Counted from the stretch's first letter, positions 34,179 to 41,798 are shown. The stretch is 42,871 nucleotides of DNA from Clostridium sp. AM49-4BH (GCF_003478335.1 NZ_QUFB01000026.1:1-42871); one strand, 5' to 3'. Notes: generated by a model from the letters alone, not told the origin. Numbers and translations are program-made.

Positions 34179-35253
34179 CCTTAGCAGCATCTGCAATTAA
34201 ACGGGCACACTTACGGTTCGTCTTTTCCGTCGGATGCCAATAAGTTCCCAAGCCATCTACCTCATCCTGCAATGGAAGCTGTACATAACGAATCGTACAA
34301 TCTGGCGTAACTTTGGCAAAACATGCTGTCGCAGCATCAATCGTCGTATTCAATCTTTGATCCATCGCTCCGATCGTTGTTATAATAGCTGCATTCGGAT
34401 TATGCTCGTGCACCTGATGCAACAATTTTACATAAGCATCTTCAAACTGTTTCTGTCTGTCTGGAATATCTCTTGTATAGCTCGCATCATTCGTACCTAA
34501 ATAAATGACAACAAGCTGCGGTTTATATTCCTCAAAATTCCAAGTTTCCCAGTCTGACTTCTCATTGGCAAAATAATCTCGTTCCAGTCCTGCATCCGTG
34601 TATTCATATAACATTGGCATCAGCCAGGAATCATCAATCTGTGCATCCTCTTCTTCCCCTATATATGCTGTGATAACACCTTTTCCGTTCCACGATACCA
34701 GGTTAGGTTCCGCATCAAGCAATTCTGCGGTAAGTAATGAATACGATTTGGTCGGATTTTCATCTGCGGTGTCAAATATTTCATCACTCACATCACCTTC
34801 CACGCCGTAACCGCAAGTGATCGAATCGCCAAAAAACTCGATCTGTCTTTTCTTATGTACCGGCGGCGATAATAGTATTTCTTCCCCCGGGTTTACTTCA
34901 TCGGTAATTTCTATAGAAACAATACCACACGCTGCATATTCTGCTTCAGAATATTTAACGATAGTAATCTGCTTTTCCGTAGTTTGTTGCGTTTCAAACA
35001 GCACGATTGTCTGCCTGTCCTGCTCTAAGCGCAGACGCTTAGCAGGATCTCTATCCTGTCCATAATAAATAGCAATCCAAGCCCTCTCCTTCTCAGTATG
35101 CTTTGATGCGTCACTGACAATCTCTGCGGTTGCTTTTGTTCCTACGAATTTGAAAGAAATAGATGTCGCAGAATATCCCAGATAACGAATACCCTCTCGA
35201 TAAATAGTTCTACCCGTTACACTAACATGCTTCTTATCTGCCTGAAATTTCAT
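34162..35253 (-). CDS. CE2-type SGNH carbohydrate esterase
   Basis: 363 residues from MKFQADKKHV (GGAGG before the ATG at 35253). N-terminal beta-sandwich (about 1-125; GYSATSISFKFVGTKATAEIVSD), then an SGNH domain with the nucleophile Ser in FGDSITCGYG near 144, block GTNDA near 253 and the His in YWHPTEKTN near 340. The two-domain order is that of family CE2, acetylxylan and related 6-O-deacetylases. No signal peptide, so intracellular trimming of acetylated oligosaccharides is likely. It follows glmS by 83 nt with no strong terminator, so it may be co-transcribed. Confidence 0.85.
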   Translation of the reverse strand: MKFQADKKHVSVTGRTIYREGIRYLGYSATSISFKFVGTKATAEIVSDASKHTEKERAWIAIYYGQDRDPAKRLRLEQDRQTIVLFETQQTTEKQITIVKYSEAEYAACGIVSIEITDEVNPGEEILLSPPVHKKRQIEFFGDSITCGYGVEGDVSDEIFDTADENPTKSYSLLTAELLDAEPNLVSWNGKGVITAYIGEEEDAQIDDSWLMPMLYEYTDAGLERDYFANEKSDWETWNFEEYKPQLVVIYLGTNDASYTRDIPDRQKQFEDAYVKLLHQVHEHNPNAAIITTIGAMDQRLNTTIDAATACFAKVTPDCTIRYVQLPLQDEVDGLGTYWHPTEKTNRKCARLIADAAKEMLQW

Positions 35254-35336
35254 TCTTTCGCCTCCATAAATACACATTTTTCTTACTCATGACCGGCAAT
35301 ATACAATATTGCTTTCATAATTTCATTTTTACCGGA

Positions 35337-37157
35337 TCACTCTACGGTAACTACTTTTGCTAAGTTTCTTGGTTTATCAACATCCAATCCACGATCCATC
35401 GATACGTAATATGCCAACAACTGCAATGCCGCTGCTGCCGGGAATACCATAAACTCATCCGCCATATCCGGTAATAATAATACATCTGCATATTCTGCAT
35501 CTGCCATTGAAATACTTTCGCGTACAAACAATACAACACTTGCACCACGAGACTGCACTTCACGAATGTTAGATAATTCTTTATCTTTTAGCTTTTCCTG
35601 TGTGACAACAGCAACGACCGGTGTATCTTCTGTGATCAGAGCGATCGTACCATGTTTCAATTCACCAGATGCATATGCCTCTGTATGAATATAGGAAATT
35701 TCCTTTAATTTTAAAGCTCCCTCCAGTAAGATAGAATAATCCAATCCACGGCCAAGCATAAATGCATCTTTTGCCTCTAACAGCTTTCTGGCAATTTTAT
35801 GGATGTCGTGTTTCTTGTTCAATACTTCCTTTAACTTGGCAGGAATCTGAAGCATATTGTCAACATACTCTTTCTCCGCTGCATCATCGAAAATACCTCT
35901 TACCTTTGCCATGCGCCCAATTAAGAGCATTAATGTTTCTACCTGTGTCGTATATGCTTTCGTACTTGCAACCGCGATTTCCGGACCGGCTACCGTATAC
36001 ATGACATAATCACTCTCTCTGGCGATAGAGGAACCCTTAACATTAATAACCGCAACACTCTTGGCACCTTTTTTGCGCGCATACTTCAGTGCTTCCAAAG
36101 TATCGATCGTCTCACCGGACTGTGAAATTGCTAATACCAGTGTTTTCTCATCAATGACCGGATTGGAGTACATAAACTCAGATGCATACTCTACATCCAT
36201 CAGCATTTGTAATTTTGACTGAACGATCGCTTTGGCGATCAATCCGGCATGCATAGCTGTGCCACAAGCAACAACACAAATTCGCTCACAATTCTGCAAA
36301 ACATCATCCGGCACACCATCAAAGGACAAGTCAATATGTCCGTCAACAATACGATGATCTAATGTTGCCTGCAATGCCTCCGGCTGCTCCATAATTTCCT
36401 TTTCCATATAAAATGGGTATTTACCTTTACCATCACGGCTGGTATCCCAATCAATCTCCAAAAACTCTGTCTTCTGCTCTTTGCCCTTCAGGTCAAACAC
36501 TTTAATATCGTCTTTGTGCAGCTCAACGATCTGATACTCCGGCACAACCATATATTCCGTAGCATGAGAGCCAAGTGCTGCAACATCAGATGCTAACATT
36601 GTGCCGTCCTCGGTACGTGCAGCCACGATCGGACTGACGTTACGGATTGCATAGATCACATCCGGTATATCATCAAAAATAATAACTAATGCAAATGTTC
36701 CCTTTAAATGCTTTACCGTTTGTGCAATTGCTTTATGCGGATCTCCATCGTAGTAACGGTTCAAAACACCGGCAACCACTTCTGTGTCCGTCTCTGACTT
36801 CAGATCTTTGCTCAACATAAAATGATCACGAAGCTCTTCGTAATTTTCAACAATTCCATTATGAACTAAAAGCACATTACCCTGACGATGTGGGTGCGCA
36901 TTCTCGTCACTGACACCACCATGTGTTGCCCAGCGTGTATGACCAATTCCGCAAGTAGCCTGCTTCTTGTCATTCTCACATACTTTGCGCAGATCAGCAA
37001 CGCGACCAGCACATTTACGCAACTTCGTCCGTCCTGTCTCAGCATTGATCGTTGCAAGACCGGCACTATCGTAACCACGATATTCCAACAATTCGAGAGC
37101 ATCCAACAAAAAGTCCGTCACCGGACGTGCTCCATTATAACCAACAATTCCGCACAT
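35337..37157 (-). CDS. glmS: Glutamine-fructose-6-phosphate aminotransferase (isomerizing)
   Basis: 606 residues, full length. The start at 37157 gives MCGIVGYNGARP with Cys as the N-terminal nucleophile of the glutaminase domain; an open frame continues upstream but has no SD and passes through leader repeats. Two SIS isomerase domains follow (ACGTAMHAGLIAK, AISQSGETIDTLEAL, LGRGLDYSI), ending NLAKVVTVE. It makes glucosamine-6-phosphate for peptidoglycan. CGGAGG precedes the ATG. Expression is set by the glmS ribozyme in the leader. Confidence 0.98.
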   Translation of the reverse strand: MCGIVGYNGARPVTDFLLDALELLEYRGYDSAGLATINAETGRTKLRKCAGRVADLRKVCENDKKQATCGIGHTRWATHGGVSDENAHPHRQGNVLLVHNGIVENYEELRDHFMLSKDLKSETDTEVVAGVLNRYYDGDPHKAIAQTVKHLKGTFALVIIFDDIPDVIYAIRNVSPIVAARTEDGTMLASDVAALGSHATEYMVVPEYQIVELHKDDIKVFDLKGKEQKTEFLEIDWDTSRDGKGKYPFYMEKEIMEQPEALQATLDHRIVDGHIDLSFDGVPDDVLQNCERICVVACGTAMHAGLIAKAIVQSKLQMLMDVEYASEFMYSNPVIDEKTLVLAISQSGETIDTLEALKYARKKGAKSVAVINVKGSSIARESDYVMYTVAGPEIAVASTKAYTTQVETLMLLIGRMAKVRGIFDDAAEKEYVDNMLQIPAKLKEVLNKKHDIHKIARKLLEAKDAFMLGRGLDYSILLEGALKLKEISYIHTEAYASGELKHGTIALITEDTPVVAVVTQEKLKDKELSNIREVQSRGASVVLFVRESISMADAEYADVLLLPDMADEFMVFPAAAALQLLAYYVSMDRGLDVDKPRNLAKVVTVE

Positions 37158-37231
37158 AATTTCCTCCGTTCTACTGCCAAATCGGCAGATTCCACCTGTT
37201 ACTGCGACGCCTCTCGCACTGCAAACAATAT

Positions 37232-37297
37232 CCTGCAGCATTATCGGTGCATTTCCACACTCTTCACTGTTATCTGCAGCATCACCGGTGCATTTGC
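37232..37297. repeat. 42-bp direct duplication in the glmS leader
   Basis: CTGCAGCAT.A.CGGTGCATTT occurs at 37232 and 37274 (period 42), between the ribozyme and the glmS start codon. Confidence 0.8.
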
Positions 37298-37389
37298 AGA
37301 CTTCATCCTGTGCCCATGCGGTTCTGCGTCGATTGCCTTCTAAGAACAATCATCGCAAACGAAGGATCTGTAATCTCCACTGTATTGAA

Positions 37390-37537
37390 TTTGTTTTGCA
37401 GTCACCTGCATATTTGCCAATACATAACGCACTGGAGCGTGCGAAGAGACATCCGCCGAAATTTCGATAATCTCTTTCCTCGTCAGCCTGATTCGTGCAA
37501 ATTTATACTTTTGTGCACAAAACTAGGCTCTGGCGCT
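37390..37537 (-). ncRNA. glmS ribozyme (GlcN6P-responsive self-cleaving riboswitch)
   Basis: The minus strand from 37537 reads AGCGCCAGAGCC, with cleavage expected between A37537 and G37536. The conserved core follows: GGCTGACGAGG, then ATTATCGAAATTTCGGCGGA, and TGCAGGTGACTGCAAAACAA in the 3' domain, all at the expected spacing. Glucosamine-6-phosphate acts as the cofactor for cleavage, after which the downstream glmS message is degraded. The 230-nt distance to the glmS start is long for the class. Confidence 0.95.
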
Positions 37538-37595
37538 TAAAATTTGTGTATTTTTGTTACAGAACTCTACATTTTACGATTTAGTCTCTTCGTAC

Positions 37596-37624
37596 AATAT
37601 AAGGTCTAAAAGCCTTTTTGTCAA
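37596..37624 (-). promoter_or_regulatory. Sigma-A promoter of glmS
   Basis: TTGACA (37624-37619), 17-bp spacer, TATATT (37601-37596). Transcription would start about 50 nt before the ribozyme core. It is back to back with the DUF1292 promoter. Confidence 0.85.
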
Positions 37625-37631
37625 GGTAAAC

Positions 37632-37660
37632 TTGCATCTGTGGCACTTTCACATTATAAT
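37632..37660 (+). promoter_or_regulatory. Sigma-A promoter of the DUF1292 gene
   Basis: TTGCAT (37632-37637), 17-bp spacer, TATAAT (37655-37660), with a leader of about 130 nt. Confidence 0.85.
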
Positions 37661-37796
37661 ATATGCTATTATTTCGGCAATGACCTGTTCAGAGGGTATT
37701 TCAAATGAATACTGAAAATACCTTTGCAAATAACACAGATATATTGTTGCCGTCACTTGAACTAAAACAATATTTTATACAGAAACGGAGATAATT

Positions 37797-38093
37797 ATGG
37801 CAAAAAATACAGAATACGAATTTGAAGAAACTATGGTTACGTTAACCGATGAGGATGGGATTGATAAAGACTTTTACGTGGATGAAATCTACGAGGTGGA
37901 CGGCCGGCTCTATGCTGCTCTGATTCCGGGTTTTGTGGAAAACATTACAGAATATTATGTGTTCCGCATCAAAGATTTAGGAAATGATGATTTTGAATTA
38001 GAAGATATTAATGATGAAGAAGAGTACGATGCCGCAGCAGATGCCTACGAGGAACGTCTGGATGCGAGGGCTTGGAGCGAAAGCATGAAATAA
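37797..38093 (+). CDS. DUF1292 family protein
   Basis: 98 residues, very acidic. VTLTDEDGIDKDFYVDEIYEVDGRLYAALIP and VFRIKDLGNDDFELEDINDEEEYD follow the DUF1292 pattern, a small soluble beta-sheet protein widespread in Firmicutes and often next to yrrL/yqgF-mreB-like genes. Function unknown. GGAGA is 7 nt before the ATG. Its own promoter and terminator make it monocistronic. Confidence 0.88.
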   Translation: MAKNTEYEFEETMVTLTDEDGIDKDFYVDEIYEVDGRLYAALIPGFVENITEYYVFRIKDLGNDDFELEDINDEEEYDAAADAYEERLDARAWSESMK

Positions 38094-38097
38094 CATA

Positions 38098-38150
38098 AAA
38101 CTGCCTTAGAAATCACAGGATTTTCTGTAATTTCTAAGGCAGTCTTTTTT
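38098..38150 (+). terminator. Terminator of the DUF1292 gene
   Basis: CTGCCTTAGAAAT / ATTTCTAAGGCAG, followed by CTTTTTT, starting 7 nt after the stop. Confidence 0.92.
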
Positions 38151-38231
38151 GTTCTTCTACCGAGACTATCTCTCATTCTTTGTATTGTGTATTACACAAT
38201 GCAACCTCGGCTTAGTATTCTTTCATAAGGA

Positions 38232-38795
38232 TTAATCCTCATATTGATCGTTGTAGATGATAGCAGTTTTAACATGCTCTGCTGTTTCCGCATCTTTTAA
38301 CGCCGTAATGATTTCTGCTGCAAACTCAATACACGTTCCCATTCCGCGACTTGTGATAACCTTGCCATCACGAACAACCGGCTTCTTAACATACTGACCG
38401 CAGATCAACTGATCTGCAAAACTTGGATAACAAGTTGCCTGATGATCTTTCAAAATCCCCAGCTCACCAAGCACAGTAGGTGCTGCACACACCGCTGCAA
38501 CCCATTTTTCTTCTTTTGCAAATTGCTGCAATTGCTGGCACAGTGTATCGCAGGCACGTAAATTCGGTGTTCCCGGAATACCACCCGGCAAAATCAGCAT
38601 CTGTGCCTCTGCGAAATCTGCCTCATCTAATAATCTGTCGGCGGTGATGCATACTCCATGTGAGCTCTTTACCACTCTCTGATCCCCGATCGCCACCATG
38701 TCAATATCAATCTTTGCACGGCGAACCATATCTACTACCGTCAACATTTCAACTTCTTCATATCCTTCTGCTAAAAAAATAAGTGCTTTTGCCAT
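38232..38795 (-). CDS. DJ-1/PfpI family protein (YajL/DJ-1 branch)
   Basis: 187 residues, soluble. Glu in EGYEEVEM near 14, the LPGG block (MLILPGGIPGTPNL) and the nucleophile-elbow Cys in VCAAPTVLGE near 101 are those of DJ-1, YajL and ThiJ. These proteins guard against oxidative or glyoxal damage; deglycase activity is debated. RGMGTCIEFAAEII is the expected C-terminal helix. AAAGGA lies upstream of the ATG at 38795. Preceded on the minus strand by tRNA-Thr, its terminator and hairpin repeat copy 6. Confidence 0.92.
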   Translation of the reverse strand: MAKALIFLAEGYEEVEMLTVVDMVRRAKIDIDMVAIGDQRVVKSSHGVCITADRLLDEADFAEAQMLILPGGIPGTPNLRACDTLCQQLQQFAKEEKWVAAVCAAPTVLGELGILKDHQATCYPSFADQLICGQYVKKPVVRDGKVITSRGMGTCIEFAAEIITALKDAETAEHVKTAIIYNDQYED

Positions 38796-38814
38796 ATTCC
38801 CCGTCCTTTCTATC

Positions 38815-38900
38815 CTAAAAAGAGCAAAACCAGCGTTTTGCTCTGCAAGAATTGCTAACGCAATTCTTGGTGGCTTCCCTCTAGGTTACGAGCATTTTCC
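38815..38900. repeat. Terminator-adjacent hairpin repeat, copy 6
   Basis: GAGCAAAAC-CAGC-GTTTTGCTC: relative to copies 3 and 4 both arms changed together (AAAGC/GCTTT to AAAAC/GTTTT). CAAGAATTGC-TAAC-GCAATTCTTG is perfect, and the flank GAGCATTTTCC is conserved. It begins 8 nt beyond the tRNA-Thr terminator. Confidence 0.9.
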
Positions 38901-38907
38901 TATATTG

Positions 38908-38942
38908 TAAAAAAAGTGAGAATTTCACAGAAATCCTCACTT
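38908..38942 (-). terminator. Terminator of tRNA-Thr
   Basis: AAGTGAG...CTCACTT with an inner ATTT/AAAT extension, followed on the minus strand by TTTTTTTAC. Confidence 0.85.
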
Positions 38943-38951
38943 CCTCAACAG

Positions 38952-39024
38952 AGCTGCTAACGGGAATTGAACCCGTGACCTCCGCCTTACCAAGGCGACG
39001 CTCTACCGACTGAGCCATAGCAGC
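38952..39024 (-). tRNA. tRNA-Thr (anticodon GGT)
   Basis: 73 nt. Acceptor GCTGCTA/TAGCAGC, anticodon loop TTGGTAA on the stem TCGCC/GGCGG, T-loop GGTTCAATTCC. CCA is not encoded. Confidence 0.97.
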
Positions 39025-39250
39025 ACTCAACAATCCATATTATATAATAGCGCCTCTAAATTTGCAAGCAAATTTTTCATTTTCTCTGTTTTATAAGCCC
39101 CATTTATACGTTTTCTATCGTGTCCCCGAACACTGAAGTGAAAAGCTTATTTCCACCTTAAAGAGCAAAGCAGATTAATTTCCTTCTCTTTTATCTTCAG
39201 CAGCTCTATTGCAGTATTTCATGCAGCTTTTGGATGAGAAGAAGGCGTCA

Positions 39251-39868
39251 TCACCTTAGTATCGTCCGTAATTTAGTCTTGATCCGCTGCAATGCGTTGT
39301 CTATTGCTTTCGGTTGCTTTTGCATATATCTGGCAATCTCCTGATAAGTCATACCACGCAAAAACAACGATAGAACTTCTCGTTCCATTCCACTCAAAAC
39401 ACTAAATAAGCGTTCCTCTATATCACCGGCTTCTTCTCTGTCAATAATAATGTCCTCTGGATTTTGATACAGACCTGCCGACACGCGATCCAACAGCTTG
39501 ACGCTGTCCGGTCCCTGTTCATTATCGCTATCACTGGCTGAATCAATTGAAATATAAGTATTAAGGGGCCCGTTTTTTTTACGATTGGACTTTTTGACTG
39601 CAGAATACATCTGCCGATTAATGCAATGACTGGCAAATGTCTCAAATGCAGCGCCTCTACATTCATCATAGCTTACGACTGCCTTGTACAGGCCAATCAT
39701 CCCTTCCTGTATTAAATCGTCCTCATCGCCATCCAATAAAAACAATGTTCGCGAAAGCCCTCTAACGAGTCCTTTATATTTAGCCAATACATACTCCATA
39801 GCCTCATCATTACCATGTTTTGCACTGGCAACCACTTCCTCTATTGTCTGCTGTTCATACTCTCTCAT
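39251..39868 (-). CDS. sigH: SigH-type RNA polymerase sigma factor
   Basis: 205 residues from MREYEQQTIEE at 39868; an upstream in-frame ATG at 39919 is possible but lacks an SD and runs into a repeat. Region 2 (LVRGLSRTLFLLDGDEDDLIQEGMIGLYKAV) and region 4 (GMTYQEIARYMQKQPKAIDNALQRIKTKL) match Spo0H, the ECF-like sigma-70 for early sporulation, competence and transition-phase genes. The linker IDSASDSDNEQGPDSV is more acidic than in Bacillus. Its position after rlmB (without yacP) is the ancestral order. Whether the host sporulates cannot be told from here. Confidence 0.93.
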   Translation of the reverse strand: MREYEQQTIEEVVASAKHGNDEAMEYVLAKYKGLVRGLSRTLFLLDGDEDDLIQEGMIGLYKAVVSYDECRGAAFETFASHCINRQMYSAVKKSNRKKNGPLNTYISIDSASDSDNEQGPDSVKLLDRVSAGLYQNPEDIIIDREEAGDIEERLFSVLSGMEREVLSLFLRGMTYQEIARYMQKQPKAIDNALQRIKTKLRTILR

Positions 39869-39924
39869 ACTACACCCCGTACTTACCTCACATTCACCCA
39901 ATACGATTTGCTTCTGCAAATGTG

Positions 39925-40068
39925 CCTACTTTATACCCTTAACATACCCCTGGCTATAACACACTTACTTCTATATTCTTAGCGTTCCTCTGGCTATAAC
40001 GCGCTTACTTTATGCCATTAATGTACCTCTGGCTATAACGCGCTTATTTTATGCCCTTTGTGATCCGC
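39925..40068. repeat. 39-40 bp tandem repeat, 3.7 copies, across the stop codon of rlmB
   Basis: TGGCTATAAC recurs at 39951, 39991 and 40030. On the minus strand each unit repeats the gene end AGGGCATAAAATAAGCGCG with the stop codon; the copies are less alike the farther they are from the gene. Confidence 0.9.
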
Positions 40069-40795
40069 TGGCGCACGATTTCATATGATAAAATTCCCAT
40101 CGCTACCGAAGCGTTTAATGAATCAATATCACCCTGCATCGGAATGGATGCCGTAAAGTCGCAGTTTTCTTTCACTAATCTGCTGACACCATCGCCTTCG
40201 TTACCGATCACAACACCGATCGGTCCGGTCAGATCAAGCGAATACATCGTCTCTCCTGACATATCTCCACAAACAAACCACATCCCCTGTTTCTTGAGTT
40301 CTTCCATGGTTTTGACCAGATTCGTTACCTTTGCCACCGGAGTATAATGAATCGCTCCTGCAGATGCCTTTGCCACAGTGCAGTTAAACCAACAGCTCGT
40401 CGCTTAGGAATGATGACACCATGTGCACCTGCCTGGTTAGCCGTACGAATAATAGACCCCAAATTGTGTGGGTCTTCTATTCCATCCAATAAAATAACGA
40501 ACGGTGCTTCCCCCTTCTGTGCCGCACGATCCATAATTTCTTCTACTGTGCTATACTCATAAGCCGCCAAATGTGCAATAACTCCTTGATGCTTACCTGT
40601 CTCTGATAATTGATCCAAGCGTTCTTTCTTGACGAAATTGACAATGGTACTCTGCTTTTTCGCTTCACGCAAAACTGTTTGAATAGGACCATCCTTGCAG
40701 CCTTCTAAAACAAATATCTTATCAACGGTTTTCCCTGCACGAAATGCCTCAATTACTGCATTACGTCCTTCTATTGTTAATTCTTCGTATGCCAT
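40044..40795 (-). CDS. rlmB: 23S rRNA 2'-O-methyltransferase RlmB (SpoU family), frameshifted in this sequence
   Basis: The start MAYEELTIEGRNAVIEAF is at 40795. The N-terminal frame reads through LLDGIEDPHNLGSIIRTANQ (SPOUT motif 1) to RRAVGLTA, then loses frame; the next frame continues TVAKASAGAIHYTPVAKV, then IGVVIGNEGDGVSRL (motif 2) and IPMQGDIDSLNASVAMGIL (motif 3). GCACTG where GCAACTG is expected (near 40378) marks one missing base, and the joined product is about 250 residues, normal for RlmB. It methylates a guanosine near the peptidyl transferase centre (G2251 in E. coli). The order mrnC-rlmB-sigH is as in Bacillus. Confidence 0.9.
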
Positions 40796-40860
40796 ATGTG
40801 TCTTCCTTCCTATATAATTTAACAATTTACACTACCGTACCAAACAATTTAATTCACTTC

Positions 40861-40990
40861 GATCATGCGAGTACATTATTTGTTGAGCATCTGATCTGTT
40901 TCGATCATGCGAGTACATTATTTGTGAGGCATCTGATCTGCTTCGATCATGCGAGTTCATTATTTGTGAGGCATCTGATCTGCTTCGATC
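40861..40990. repeat. 42-bp tandem repeat x3 across the stop codon of mrnC
   Basis: GATCATGCGAG recurs at 40861, 40903 and 40945, and GATCAG at 40987, all exactly 42 bp apart. On the minus strand each unit repeats the codons for IEADQMPHK and the stop. The copy next to the gene is nearly identical to it. Confidence 0.95.
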
Positions 40991-41409
40991 AGACCATCGT
41001 GCAACAATTTCATAGCTCGCTCCATCTGGTGCGTCAAATACCAATAACCAACCAACGCTTCAAACCCGGTCGCTACACGATAATCCACAATAGACGCATT
41101 CTTTGCAGAAGTTGCTGACTTGGCGTTGCGTCCCCGACGATAATATGCCACTTCCTCCTCAGTAAGCTTGTCCTCTAAAATTTTCATGAGCTTAGCTTGG
41201 GCCTCTGCTTTTACAACAGAACTAGTCATTCTATGAAAATTTTTGACATGACCAGCACCCAGATCAATGACTATCGTCCGAATGATCAAATCATATACTG
41301 CATCCCCAATATATGCAAGTGCTAATGCGGAATACTGGCTTGGCTGCAGTTTACTTTTTCCAAAGGTGTCCTGAATCTCGTTAAAAATATCCTGATATTC
41401 CTTCTCCAA
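40960..41409 (-). CDS. mrnC: Mini-ribonuclease III
   Basis: 149 residues from a TTG start at 41409, 7 nt after GGAG. The RNase III catalytic domain is without the dsRNA-binding domain: LALAYIGDAVYDLIIR is the signature motif with the catalytic acidic residues and FEALVGYWYL the second acidic site. It trims 23S rRNA ends in Bacillus and is fittingly next to rlmB and an rrn operon. Its C-terminal codons and stop lie inside a 42-bp tandem array. Confidence 0.95.
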   Translation of the reverse strand: MEKEYQDIFNEIQDTFGKSKLQPSQYSALALAYIGDAVYDLIIRTIVIDLGAGHVKNFHRMTSSVVKAEAQAKLMKILEDKLTEEEVAYYRRGRNAKSATSAKNASIVDYRVATGFEALVGYWYLTHQMERAMKLLHDGLIEADQMPHK

Positions 41410-41439
41410 TCTTAGTCTCCTTTTTTATATAGCGTAAAC

Positions 41440-41475
41440 TAAAACGACCCCCATTTACATAGTGCAAATGAGGGT
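41440..41475 (-). terminator. Terminator after the tRNA-Glu/tRNA-Cys unit
   Basis: CCCTCATTT / AAATG.GGGG with loop GCACTATGT, followed on the minus strand by TCGTTTTAG. It separates the tRNAs from mrnC. Confidence 0.75.
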
Positions 41476-41481
41476 TACTAG

Positions 41482-41552
41482 AGGCGACTACCGGATTTGA
41501 ACCGATGATCAGGGAGTTGCAGTCCCATGCCTTACCACTTGGCTAAGTCGCC
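41482..41552 (-). tRNA. tRNA-Cys (anticodon GCA)
   Basis: 71 nt. Acceptor GGCGACT/AGTCGCC, anticodon loop CTGCAAC on GGGA/TCCC, T-loop GGTTCAAATCC. CCA is not encoded. Confidence 0.97.
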
Positions 41553-41557
41553 ATATA

Positions 41558-41629
41558 TGACTCCAACGGGATTTGAACCCGTGTTACCGCCGTGAAAGGG
41601 CGATGTCTTAACCGCTTGACCATGGAGCC
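41558..41629 (-). tRNA. tRNA-Glu (anticodon TTC)
   Basis: 72 nt. Acceptor GGCTCCA/TGGAGTC (one G-T pair), anticodon loop CTTTCAC, T-loop GGTTCAAATCC. CCA is not encoded. Five nt from tRNA-Cys and transcribed with it. Confidence 0.97.
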
Positions 41630-41665
41630 ATCTTGCTAGACAATTTTTGTCTGACAACGAATAAT

Positions 41666-41694
41666 ATACTATCATATAATTTACAAGAATGCAA
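41666..41694 (-). promoter_or_regulatory. Promoter of tRNA-Glu/tRNA-Cys
   Basis: TTGCAT (41694-41689), 17-bp spacer, TAGTAT (41671-41666), about 37 nt before tRNA-Glu. Confidence 0.75.
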
Positions 41695-41798
41695 GTGTTT
41701 TTTTTATTTTTTTTAATGAACCAAAAATGAAATTTCAAATTTCTACGATTTCTACATTAAGGTTCCTACATTATTCCTACATTAATTATGTTTTTCCA

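Noticed and set aside
33887..34200. Overlapping + strand frames of about 70 codons
   Set aside because: They are translations of the 40-bp array; one exists in every frame because the period of 40 is not a multiple of 3.
40744..41118. 124-codon + strand frame
   Set aside because: Antisense to mrnC and its 42-bp array, with no initiation signal.
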